Origin: Coenobita brevimanus
Lineage: Eukaryota; Arthropoda; Malacostraca; Decapoda; Coenobitidae
Assembly (NCBI GenBank): GCA_032717465.1
Contig: CM064632.1
Span: 28,582,578 to 28,646,577, forward strand
DNA length: 64,000 nt
Reading direction: 5' to 3'
The first letter of the stretch is position 1, and every line of letters begins with the position of its first letter. Position numbers and translations under genes: made by a program. Below, piece by piece: positions 1 through 10,794 of the stretch. The notes below the pieces were generated by a model, which saw nothing but the letters and a program-made list of their open reading frames with translations, had not been told where the DNA came from and did no database searches.

Positions 1-52
<52 letters not shown>

Positions 53-129
53 GCTTTCATTAACGCCACTGAATGTGTTTGTTTATGCCTCTATAATATT
101 AAGATGTTTATGTGTTTACTGTGTTTGTC

Positions 130-183
<54 letters not shown>

Positions 184-238
184 TTTTTTTCATACACTGT
201 TCTACATCATCTTATATACGAGAGACTTTAATGAGAAA

Positions 239-325
<87 letters not shown>
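1..325. repeat. Cluster of AC/GT microsatellites
   Basis: Three dinucleotide arrays: TG at 1-50 (cut by the window edge), GT at 131-182 and AC at 242-325. The second and third are mutually complementary and could fold back on each other. Open frames here read only Cys-Val or His-Thr and are not genes. Confidence 0.97.
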
Positions 326-327
<2 letters not shown>

Positions 328-513
328 ATAAGCCAAACATAGAGGGTCACTGGGCAAACTTTGAAAACACTTGTAAGAGACAGTTTGCAGACGCTTAGAA
401 AACTTGCCTCCGTCTCCCAGCAACTGCACTGCGGTTCTCATAAAGCCCTTCAGAGCGAGAGGGGGTGTTTCCTGAAAGCTGTGTGTAGGCTGAATAAAGT
501 CCTTCTGTGCTAT

Positions 514-515
<2 letters not shown>

Positions 516-590
<75 letters not shown>

Positions 591-618
591 GTGTGCGCGA
601 TTGCTTTATAACCTAATG

Positions 619-683
<65 letters not shown>

Positions 684-715
684 GTGTGCGCAATTGCTTT
701 ATAACCTAATGATTG
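516..715. repeat. Compound CT/AC microsatellite with tandem 93-bp unit
   Basis: A CT tract (516-547) runs into an AC tract (548-586). The 37-bp sequence that follows, beginning acttgcgtgtgcg, occurs at about 585 and again at about 678 after a second AC tract, so a unit of about 93 bp containing the microsatellite has been duplicated. Confidence 0.9.
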
Positions 716-789
716 TGTATATAAAATTAGATGAGGTAAAACCTTTTTACGTTTTTCCACTCCCACTTCTTACCCGCCAGCTGACATAG

Positions 790-1660
790 TCACAGGATGG
801 TGTTGTTATCACTGGAATCAATAGGTGTCCGTCCGTAAAGTTGGGCGGCAGGGCGGCTAGCCGGGCCTGAACTCAGAAAGTATTCAATCTACAGTCATGA
901 AATTTCACATAGTTATGTGTCTTATAGTGAACTGATGCCTTTTTATAGGTAAAATGCTGTGTCTTATTTTTTTATTTTTTTGAGAACAGTGAAAAATAAA
1001 CAACATAGGCAATGCTACGTTGTTGCAACCTCCACCTGACCGAGCATATAACCCCCACCTCCCTGCATACTTAACCAAGTGCATAATGGCCCTCACCTCC
1101 CACAATCTTTTCTTTTAAAGGTGGGCATAATGAGAACGCCATGAGGACACAACCTGGGCCCTTCAGATTTCTTGCACAGGCAGCATGGAAATCTCTGGAA
1201 AACTTGTTTTACTTTTGCATCATTAAAAAATAAAAATCTACCACCATTAGGCACCAGTTTACTATAAGGCATATAATTGTGTGAAATTTCATGACTCAAT
1301 AGTGAATACTTTCTGAGTTCTGGCCCGGAAACGAAATCTCTGCACCCAGCCAACCGCCCTGCTGTCCTGCTGCCCAACTCTACGGAAGGACACCTATTGA
1401 TCACCGTGATAACAACACCCTCCTCTGACTTTTTCAGGTGGAAGGTAAAACTAATTTTTCCAGAGATTTCAATGCGACCTGCACAAAGAATATAAAGGGC
1501 CCAGGTTATGTGTCCTCAAGGCATTCTCCTTACGCCCACCTTGAAAAGATTGGGAAGGTGGTGAGGGCCGTTATGCGCTTGGTTAGGTGTGGAGGGAGGT
1601 GGGGATATGTGCTTGATCAGATGGAGATTTGCAACAGCATAGCGTTGTCTGTGTTTGACC
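790..1660. repeat. Interleaved inverted satellite-like repeat
   Basis: Segment A (about 795-1000) is found reverse-complemented at about 1200-1420. Segment B (about 1010-1210) is found reverse-complemented at about 1435-1660. The order is A, B', A', B. This is what an inverted junction between two phase-shifted copies of a tandem unit of about 400 bp would give. Shared stretches include 'catgaaatttcaca' and 'aataggtgtcc' in opposite orientations. No protein is recognisable. Confidence 0.8.
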
Positions 1661-2205
1661 CAGAAATATATTCTTTTTGCTGTAATATGAGGACCAGTTA
1701 TACAACAAAAATTACCTTAACTCAATGCATGACGAAGTGAAGAAGTTCAGGTAGCTATGTGTAGCCGGGCAGCATAGATCCATAATGTTGTCATGTGTCC
1801 AGCGGTGCAAGTGGAGTCAAGAGCTTCCTTAACTGAAAAAACGGAGGACCACTTTTTGGACATCTGCATCATCGGGTAACGAACGGTTGAAATTTGTTTG
1901 TACGCCATCAACGACATCCAGTGACGAGCAGCAGAGATTTACTCATCAACCCTCGGTCGCGAATACCCGTTGTAATGACTGAAGTGTATTATTTCATGTT
2001 ATACCATAAGAAATGATGCAGCCAAGAGCGAGTCGCAGGAGCTTGAGTTAGAGTCAGGATGGCCTCATGTAAAACAAAAAAAAATAAAAATAGAAAATAA
2101 AATGAGAAATAATTCCCAAAAAATCAAATGTGAAATAAAAAATTAGAATGCTCTGAAAAAAGATGTATGGATGTAGAGAAATTGACTGTGATGACGTGTG
2201 TGTGC

Positions 2206-2206
<1 letters not shown>
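1661..2206. other. No gene seen
   Basis: AT-leaning sequence with an A-rich stretch near 2074-2145. No conserved open frame, RNA gene or repeat family is recognised. Confidence 0.6.

Positions 2207-2251
<45 letters not shown>
2207..2251. repeat. GT microsatellite
   Basis: Uninterrupted GT dinucleotides apart from the first few bases. Confidence 0.95.
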
Positions 2252-2254
<3 letters not shown>

Positions 2255-2645
2255 ACATATAACAGCCTATATAATCACAGTCACCCTATAGTCCAGGCTC
2301 TATAATAAGTCCACAGGCTCCATCACCCCCCCCCCTCGTAAATAATGCCATCACAGGGACATTATTATTTTATAGTACTCTCAGGCCCAATAGATGCTCT
2401 AATTATTCTCGGCTGTACACGTACATCGTCCTCGTGGTTATTACAAATTAAGTCCATTAATTAGGCCCCGCTGGATGATAATTTAGAGCCGCCTGAACAG
2501 AGAACGAGCCGGCAGTACCATCAATATGCCGAGTTACTGGGTTGGGTCGCCGACTGTCGGGTTAGGCCGGCGACAAGCGAGGCGAACAAAAGATTATAAC
2601 TTGTGCCAGCTGCCCTTGCAACACACGTGCATGTACACTGACACG

Positions 2646-2647
<2 letters not shown>
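2252..2647. other. Non-repetitive stretch with TAAT-core motifs
   Basis: No gene is visible. Between about 2395 and 2490 there is a cluster of ATTA/TAAT cores, including 'ccattaattagg' and 'gataatttaga', in otherwise non-repetitive sequence. It might be conserved intronic regulatory DNA, but nothing here proves that. Confidence 0.35.

Positions 2648-2720
<73 letters not shown>
2648..2720. repeat. AC microsatellite
   Basis: About 36 AC units. Confidence 0.97.
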
Positions 2721-2721
<1 letters not shown>

Positions 2722-3044
2722 TCTTCGGTCCTCTCTTTTTCACAGTTCTTCCCTGCATACCTCCCTACCCTCTCCCTATCCTACGCTCTAAACTCCCCCT
2801 CTCTCTTCTCTAACCCCCCCCCAGAGAACCTTCCACTTCGTAAGGAAACAAGGTCATCATTTTTTATTCCCTTTTCACTTCAATTCGGCTCTGTCACGTA
2901 AAAATAGCCCAGTCGTTTGTTCCAGCGGCGTAAACCCTGTGTGCCCCAACCTTCACCCCGCCGCCTCTCTCCTTACTGCTCTCTCTAGCTTCTTTATTGT
3001 CTGTCGCTTCCTTCTTCCTTTATTATTGTTTTGTTTGCGCTCTT

Positions 3045-3424
<380 letters not shown>

Positions 3425-3838
3425 CCAGCCCGTCCTCCGGAATCCCACTTCCAGCTAAGCACATGCATAATCCTGCCAGGGTGAGAGCATCTAAGGCTCC
3501 GTCGCCAGAATTGGTGATACTGGTGAAAAATCGAGTTTATTTCCTTGCTGGCTGTCGCTTTGCTCTCCTTGCGTCGCCTTCAGCTCTCACGGGAAGCTGG
3601 TAAACATTATTGACTTTGAGAGACGCCGTGATGGGAGTGGAGATACGGCCCTTGTGTGAGCATTGCTATTCTGTTCCTCCGTGTGTGTAAATATTGAGTT
3701 TTGGAAACTTTTTGATATTCGGAAATAGATATAGATCGTTGCATTAATCTTCAAAATTGTGTAAATGTTGACTCTGGGGAACGCCATTTTCATTTTCATT
3801 AACTACTGACATTTTCTTGCAGCGTTGTTTTATATATC
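3425..3838. other. No gene seen
   Basis: Mixed-composition sequence without a recognisable coding frame or repeat family. Confidence 0.55.
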
Positions 3839-3844
3839 TACTTG

Positions 3845-4715
<871 letters not shown>

Positions 4716-4800
4716 TTTTTTTTTTTTTTTTTTTTTTTAATGGGAATGATGATGACGACGATGATGATGAGGATGGTCGTTGTTTTTGTTGTTGTTGTGT
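4716..4800. repeat. Poly-T and GATG/TTG simple repeats
   Basis: A run of 23 T followed by degenerate GATG and TTG units. Confidence 0.9.
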
Positions 4801-5109
4801 TCTCGGACTCATCTGGGCTTGAACCCGATGGACTGCAGGCCAAAATTGCCGTTCTCTTACAGTCCACCGTCTTCTTTTCATGAGTTAGGAAAGTAATTGG
4901 TGGACGCATTTATCAGTGAGTTTCCTGGTTGTATAAGTGCCACCTCGTGAAGGCGTCCCTCACCCGAGTTGATTACGATGATATAGGAAGAGGATAATGT
5001 TATGTTGTTTTGTTATTGTTTAAGATAATTTAAGTAATATTGTTGATGATGATGACAGACAGGTACCATTTAGAAGTTTTTTTTTTTTTTTATCAAATCG
5101 GTTGAGTTA
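4801..5109. other. No gene seen
   Basis: Unremarkable sequence with a short poly-T run at about 5078-5091. Confidence 0.5.
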
Positions 5110-5144
5110 TAGTAGTAATAGTAGTAGCAGTAGTAGTAGTAGTG

Positions 5145-5176
<32 letters not shown>

Positions 5177-5177
5177 G

Positions 5178-5208
<31 letters not shown>

Positions 5209-5271
5209 TAGTAGTAGTGGTAGTAGTAGTAGTAGTAGTAGTAGTAGTTGTTGTTGTTGTTGTTGTTGTTT
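5110..5271. repeat. GTA/GTG/TTG trinucleotide repeat
   Basis: GTA units interspersed with GTG, changing to TTG at the right end. All open frames here are homopolymeric (Ser, Tyr, Thr or Leu) artefacts. Confidence 0.95.
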
Positions 5272-5672
5272 GATTCCAGTCTGAAAGGTCGAGCATACCC
5301 GCCGCCCCTGTGAGGTTGAGGTGATAATTTCGAAAGTTTGGACGATGACTTGTTGGATGTACAAACTGTTCCACTGGGCACTCTGTGGGTATAGGTCATT
5401 CATTTTAACTTGACCTAAATTTTCATCCTTCTGCAGCTTATTTTACGTAGCGCAGTGACAGAAAGAGGCAGTACTGTGGCACAACACCTTTTCTGTAGCA
5501 CTTCTTCGTGACCAGCGCCGTCTTCTGGAGTTAATCTATTGACTCATCATTCAAGATGGGGGGATGGCAGTTTCAGGCCAAGGTAAAGTGAATGGGGTAT
5601 AGTTTCCCAACCACAGTGCTTTGTTAATCTTGTTTCTGGATCTTACCCGCCCGGTTAATGGTAGTGTAAGTA
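5272..5672. other. No gene seen
   Basis: No supported coding or RNA feature. Confidence 0.5.
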
Positions 5673-5730
5673 AGGTGGTGGTGATGATGATGATGGTGGT
5701 GGTGGTGGTGGTGAGGCGATGATGATGGTA
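5673..5730. repeat. GTG/GAT trinucleotide repeat
   Basis: Imperfect GTG and GAT units. Confidence 0.85.
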
Positions 5731-5807
5731 ATGGCGCTGGAAATGATGCTGATGACAAGAGACTACTAATACAATGCTATTATCATCCATAGCATTATTG
5801 ACACTCA

Positions 5808-5935
5808 GACATGTGGAGGTGTAGGAGGACTACTGGGCCTTGGGATAGACCACTGCCCCCAAGAAATAGGCCCTAAGCCTTTGCCCAGAGTCGGACACGT
5901 AAAAAAAATAAATAAAAAAAAAAAAAAAAAAAATC
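5808..5935 (+). mobile_element. 5'-truncated SINE copy
   Basis: It matches the 3' half of the full-length SINE found in reverse at 52966-53305. It begins near 'acatgtggaggtgtaggagg', contains 'cccagagtcggacacgt', and ends in an A-rich tail (about 5900-5932). A third copy sits at 16692-16783. The tRNA-like head is missing here, as expected for 5' truncation during target-primed reverse transcription. Confidence 0.82.
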
Positions 5936-5939
5936 TGGT

Positions 5940-6032
5940 AAATAAAATCGTCTGACGTTAACTGGGATAGGCTACTAGAACTCACTCTCATCTGAATATA
6001 ATAGTCTGGCGTTAAACAAAATAAAATACGAG
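5940..6032 (+). repeat. Dispersed short repeat ('aaaatcgtctg' family)
   Basis: Two related stretches ('aaaatcgtctgacgttaact' and 'actcactctcatctgaat' with 'gtctggcgttaa') resemble sequences at 40396-40430 and three times in 48549-48760. Class unknown. Confidence 0.6.
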
Positions 6033-6044
6033 ATTCTTCTAACC

Positions 6045-6046
<2 letters not shown>

Positions 6047-6087
<41 letters not shown>
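6047..6087. repeat. GA microsatellite
   Basis: About 20 GA units, directly upstream of the candidate recursive splice site. Confidence 0.97.
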
Positions 6088-6090
<3 letters not shown>

Positions 6091-6120
6091 TAATTCTCGC
6101 GTTCTTTCCCGCAGGTGAGT
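6088..6120 (+). promoter_or_regulatory. Candidate recursive splice site (acceptor fused to donor)
   Basis: A branch-point-like TACTAAT (6088-6094) is followed by a pyrimidine-rich stretch, then CAG (6112-6114) immediately joined to GTGAGT (6115-6120). The branch A lies about 22 nt before the AG. A back-to-back acceptor and donor is the signature of a zero-length exon used to remove very long introns stepwise, known from Drosophila. The strand agrees with the receptor exon at 29859. Use in vivo is inferred only, and a chance match is possible. Confidence 0.45.
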
Positions 6121-6925
6121 TCTGGTTCGTCTTACCTGTCGCTGGTGTCGTCGTGGTATGTGCTGAAGTAATTTAGACTCCTTTGCACCTCTTCCTTAGC
6201 GACTTATTTTTGGATATGCCAGGTTAATATCCTTTGGCACGTAATTTTTGCAGAGTGTGGTGTTATTAGATGGATTTATGTAACACATAGACAGTAAGCT
6301 GGAATAAACAAAATAAATCACTTAAGGAAGGGTGTTAGGGAGCTTCTTTCCTCGACAAGAATACAGGCCCATGAGCATCAGAATGTGTCCAGGGGTGGCT
6401 TGGAGAGGAAGGAGAAGTAAACTAAGATATATAGTCTAGTTTTCTTAGGAAGTTTTCTCAGACCACTTCCTAATTTATTTGTTTTTGTATATTCCACGAT
6501 GATAGACTTTTGTGTGGAATTGATGCAGTGTGGGAAATTTATGTACTGTATGATTTATGCAGTGTGTGTTGGTATTTAAGAGATCTGAAGAGTATGAGAG
6601 AATTTGGATAAGTAATAATAAAGACAACGAAAAAGAAGATAAAAGAAATACTAAGACTCCTAAGCTAGCGAGACTAGTGAAAGGACAAGCGACGGGATAC
6701 AATGGAGGGTGGCGTGTCTTGGTAGGAGTGGTTGTTACTGAAGAGGGATAGAGATACCGTCAAGTTATATAAGTGTAGTATGGAGAAGAGCAAGAGGTAG
6801 ACCAAGACTCAGAGGGAGGAACTGGGTGATAGGGTGCATGAAGGAGGGCGATTTGTCATGGGAGGAGGGGTCGTTACTGAGTAGGGATAGAAACTCATAA
6901 GGATTCTCGTTCTAATTGTTGTTGT
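6121..6925. other. No gene; dispersed repeat fragment at left
   Basis: The 6165-6350 part ('cctcttccttagcgactta' and onward) belongs to an interspersed family seen near 31385-31680 and, in reverse, near 34590-34680. Around 6770-6830 a short frame resembles the Arg-Gly-rich end of the RTE-like ORFs, but it is too short to call. Confidence 0.45.
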
Positions 6926-7201
6926 TCTCCTCCTCCTCCTCCTCCTCCTCCTCCTCCTCTTTCCCCATCCTTTTCCTCGCCACCCTCCTTTCCCATTCCT
7001 CATTGCTATATCCCTCTCTTCTTCTACCATATTGCGTTTCTCTCTCAGTTTCTCTTCCCTTCCCCTTTCCCTCCTCCTGTCCATTGCCTCATCTTCTTCC
7101 TTCTCTCCCTATTCCTTCTCTCACTCCTTTTCTTTCGTGACGTCTTTATCCTTCCATCAGTTTTCCATCCATTCTTTCCCTCGTCCCCTTCACTCCTTGA
7201 A

Positions 7202-7244
<43 letters not shown>

Positions 7245-7615
7245 GACCCCCATCTTCCCCATCCTCCTCCACCCACTTTCCCTCACCCTTTCCCTCCAAC
7301 CCTTCTCTTTCTCTACTTCCTCCCTCTTAACCTCACCCCCCTCAGCCACTTCCCCTGCCTCTTTCCCCTCCCTTCCTCTTCCTCCTCTCTTCCTCTTCCT
7401 CCTTTTCTTCTCTTTCTCTTCCTTTCCTCTTTTTCTTCTCTTTCTCTTCCTTTCCTCTTTTTCTTCTTCATCCCTTCCTCTTCCTCCTTGTCTTCCCTTC
7501 TTCTTCCTTCTCTTCACTTCCTCCCCGTCTTCCTTTCCTCTTCCTCCTTCCCTACCATTCCTCGTCCTTTTTTTCCTTTCCTCCTCCTCCTCCTCCTCCT
7601 CCTCTTCTCCTTCCT
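6926..7615. repeat. Polypyrimidine tract with CTC and CT arrays
   Basis: CTC units at 6926-6959, CT at 7203-7242, and C/T-rich sequence throughout. Long Ser/Leu/Pro frames on + and Glu/Arg/Gly frames on - are compositional artefacts. Confidence 0.92.
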
Positions 7616-7694
7616 TGACAAAGGGAAGTGGACCAGTGTAGTGCTTTCCCAGCAAAATTTGATTATCTCACTCTCAGATGCTTGGTGTGGGGAA

Positions 7695-7709
7695 AAAAAA
7701 AAAAAAGCC

Positions 7710-7752
<43 letters not shown>
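7695..7752. repeat. Poly-A and GA microsatellite
   Basis: A short A run followed by about 20 GA units. Confidence 0.95.
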
Positions 7753-7755
<3 letters not shown>

Positions 7756-8936
7756 TATATATGTATTTACGTGTATGTATGTACACCCGCGCACCAAAGT
7801 TTTTGTACCCCCCTCGGTAGAAGGAAGTGGAAGTCAGGGTTAGAGAGAGGGCAGGCGAACGGACAACCGTGAGTGGTAGTTTGAATCTGAGCTACGAGGC
7901 GAATAGTGAGAAACCTAATGAAAATGGATTCGAAACATTTCCATGTTATTCACCTGCAAAACATTCTGCGTTCGTAACATACGTACCATATACAGTATTA
8001 TAATATAGACTACTATGTTGTCATGGTGTCCTGTGAACCTGACCCATCTGTTTCGGGTCCTCATGATACAAATACAGCACCGAGCCAGTTGTATATCAGC
8101 AGCATCTGGTCATTATCACTGCACTGATAATGTTTCTGAATGTTATTCCTGGGGTGTCTATAGTATACTATTGAATGATTAGACTGAGTGTGAATTTAAT
8201 GCTGATTCCCACAGTAGCTTTGCGGATGGTAATAAATGTTGCAGTTATTTTATATGGACGAATAATCCTCATTGTGATGGACAGCGGAGAGCATTCGCCA
8301 ATAATTTACTATAACCAGTTGAGACTAGATGCAAATAACACAAAATATTATGAGACAACGAAGATACAGCTGTGATATCCTGCTCCACCTTGTTATCCAG
8401 GCCTTAACTGTTGCTTCACCTCGTACGTGCATTATTTTCCTTCAGTCTCTGCCTCTTTTATTACTTTTACTTCCTGGTATCCTCGTACTGTGAGCCGTCA
8501 TATTCCTTAGGGGGTTTCTAGTCGTTCGGTCCTATAGCCTACTGCATTACGTTATTCCTTGCATCATCACTCCCACACAAACAACATTAGCACAAGACTG
8601 CTGAATCTCTTATTACCATTATTGGCGTTGCCACTACTAATCCGCCTTTTTCCATTGTGTCTAATTTCTCTCACAATACTACTACTGCTGCTCCACTATA
8701 AATCTGTATAATAATACATGACTGTCCTTATAGCTGTATATCTGCTAACCATGTTGTCCCTGTCCCACCGTCGACAACTGGTCACTTACCCCGCACCGCT
8801 ATCCCAGTTGCACCCACTTTTCTCCCACCCACCATTGACTCTACTCCTCCCCCACTCCGCACCACATTACACTTCACCTCATCCTTGGACCAACAGGCCT
8901 GTTATTCACCCTTTACCGGTGAATATACGTGGTATG

Positions 8937-8938
<2 letters not shown>
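7753..8938. other. No gene seen
   Basis: AT-leaning sequence with only short, non-conserved open frames (for example a 74-codon frame near 8718). No RNA gene or repeat family is recognised. Confidence 0.55.
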
Positions 8939-8981
<43 letters not shown>

Positions 8982-9057
8982 AAATAAAAGGTATTTGGGA
9001 GCTGAATAATAATAATAATAAAAACAGAACTTTGGGAGCCGAATAATAATAATAATT
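8939..9057. repeat. AAT trinucleotide repeat
   Basis: A perfect AAT array to about 8979, followed by two shorter AAT runs. Confidence 0.93.
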
Positions 9058-9059
9058 AA

Positions 9060-9358
9060 ATAAAAGGAATGTGGAACCTGAATGCTAATCGCCAGCCAGA
9101 ATATGCTGTTTGCCAAGTTCAAAATTTAGGCCAACTTTTGATACCATGAAGGTTTTATGTTGATAGTTCAAGCCGTTCATGAGATATATTGGTGGTAAAG
9201 GCAGGCGATAAAAACTAGTTGACCTTTGGCAGTTATTTTTGTGACCTTGACGCTGACTACGAGTGGCTATTTGCGAACTCGTTCAAGATTTTGGCCATAT
9301 CTTAATACGCTGAAGGTTTCATGTTGATAGCTCAAGCCGTTCATGAGATATAATAGGA

Positions 9359-9360
<2 letters not shown>
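9060..9360 (+). repeat. Tandem repeat of about 162 bp
   Basis: Two diverged copies (about 9113-9195 and 9275-9357) share 'caagccgttcatgagatat' and a preceding 'gaaggtttyatgttgatag' segment. The array stops against a GA microsatellite. It resembles the 47260-48320 and 53914-54130 repeats in style, including a 'gtgaccttgac' motif. Confidence 0.75.

Positions 9361-9362
<2 letters not shown>

Positions 9363-9401
<39 letters not shown>
9363..9401. repeat. GA microsatellite
   Basis: About 19 GA units. Confidence 0.96.
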
Positions 9402-9403
<2 letters not shown>

Positions 9404-9805
9404 CAAGCAAAAACATTATCTCTCCGCCTTCTAAACGTGGGGAATACTAATACTAATAACAAAACATAGATGTGTACTGTAGTCTTCCTAATATTACACT
9501 TAAAAACTGTAGACCCAAACGTGCCTTCATCACGGAGTGCTGATATATTAACCACAGAACCGACCACAGACAGTTCTTATCATTACCACTGGACCTTCCT
9601 TATAACACTTCACCATGGTGATACATCCCATTGTAGTCCTTTGTGCGATCACTACACATGTTTGGGAAAAAATAACGTAGTGCACGACATGCCTATTACC
9701 CACTATAATACGCATATGACGTTTTAAAGACATCCATCAAATAGCCTAGGAAAAGTTAGCGGACAAACACCTGTCTACCCGTCAAAATCTTCCACAGGTA
9801 TACCC
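9402..9805. other. No gene seen
   Basis: Short non-conserved frames only. Confidence 0.5.
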
Positions 9806-10537
9806 ACTAATGTTTAATGATATTCAGCTTAAAACTGCATCATCCTTGAACATGCTTGGGGTTTCATTTACTCGGGAATTATCTTGGAAAGATCATATTA
9901 TATCCCTTGTAAATTCTGTTTCCAAGAGATTGGGTGTGCTGAGGCAACTCCGTTCTTTCTTTACCCCTGCACAATTGTTGACTCTATACAGGGGTTTTAT
10001 CCGCCCCTGTGTGGAGTACAACTCTCATGTGTGGGGAGGCTTCCCACATACAGCTCTTCTCAATAGGGTGGAGTCAGAGGCTTTTCGTCTCATTAATTCT
10101 CCGCCTCTCACTGATTCCCTTCAACCTCTGTCTCTTCGCTGCACTGTTGCATCTTTATCACTTTTCTATCATTACTTTAATGGTCACTGCTCCTCTGAAC
10201 TGTCTGCATGCATTCCTCCACCTCTACGACGGGCGCGTAGCACCCGTCTAGCAGCAAACTCTCATCCCTTTTCTGTCCAGCTCTCTAATGCAAGAGTTAA
10301 CCGTTACTCCCAGTCCTTCATTTATGCAACGGGTCAACTCTGGAACTGTCTCCCTCTGTCTTTATTTCCTGCTGCCTATGATCTCCAGTCTTTCAAACGC
10401 AGTGTGTCCAGGCATCTCGAAATGATTGGATCTTGAATTTGGCTCTCTCTTGTATTTCGTTTTTCTCTTGGAGGGAACTGATATTGCAGGGTCATGGCCT
10501 TTGGTTCCTACTTCCTCGCATAAAAAAAAAAAAAAAA
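9806..10537 (+). mobile_element. 5'-truncated CR1/Jockey-like LINE, 3' end
   Basis: An open frame at 9810-10436 encodes the region just after the catalytic core of a non-LTR reverse transcriptase: an LGVSFTRELSWKDHI segment, the LLTLYRGFIRPCVEY segment, and a conserved RYSQSFIYATGQLWNCLP block near the end. The catalytic YADD motif, the endonuclease and any ORF1 are missing, so the copy is 5'-truncated. A 3' untranslated stretch of about 85 bp ends in an A run at about 10522-10537. There are no internal stops, so the insertion is probably young. Clade assignment within CR1/Jockey/Rex is uncertain. Confidence 0.82.
9810..10436 (+). pseudogene. Reverse transcriptase C-terminal fragment
   Basis: A 208-codon open frame. 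It holds the thumb and the downstream domain of a LINE polymerase but no palm, so it cannot be functional alone. The first ATG is probably an internal Met of the original ORF rather than a true start, because the region upstream shows no promoter or initiation context. Homology is judged from residue patterns typical of non-LTR polymerases (see the parent element). Confidence 0.8.
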
Positions 10538-10640
10538 CATACGACTGGACGTGGACTGAGGCCGAATGTCTCGCATCAGTATATGACAACCTGACAAAAC
10601 TGTTACCGTCCTGCTTTGCAGGTGTCATCATAGATATATC

Positions 10641-10685
<45 letters not shown>
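10641..10685. repeat. AAT trinucleotide repeat
   Basis: About 15 AAT units. Confidence 0.95.
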
Positions 10686-10794
10686 CACATGTCATTAGGC
10701 ACGGTATAGAGGAGAACAAACACTGTAATAGGATGTGTCGACGCAATGCATAATGTTTGCCATGACAGAAGGTTGAGCTGCTGTCAAACATTAA

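Noticed and set aside
1424..1440. Acceptor-like 'ctgactttttcag' followed by GTGGA
   Set aside because: It lies inside the inverted satellite and the donor match is poor.
6690..6830. LINE 3' fragment (Arg-Gly-rich frame similar to RTE ends)
   Set aside because: The resemblance is short and basic-residue driven; no 3' block or tail follows.
10612..10630. Splice acceptor 'cctgctttgcag' followed by GTGTC as a recursive site
   Set aside because: The donor part lacks the GTRAGT consensus and the context is a LINE tail and a microsatellite.
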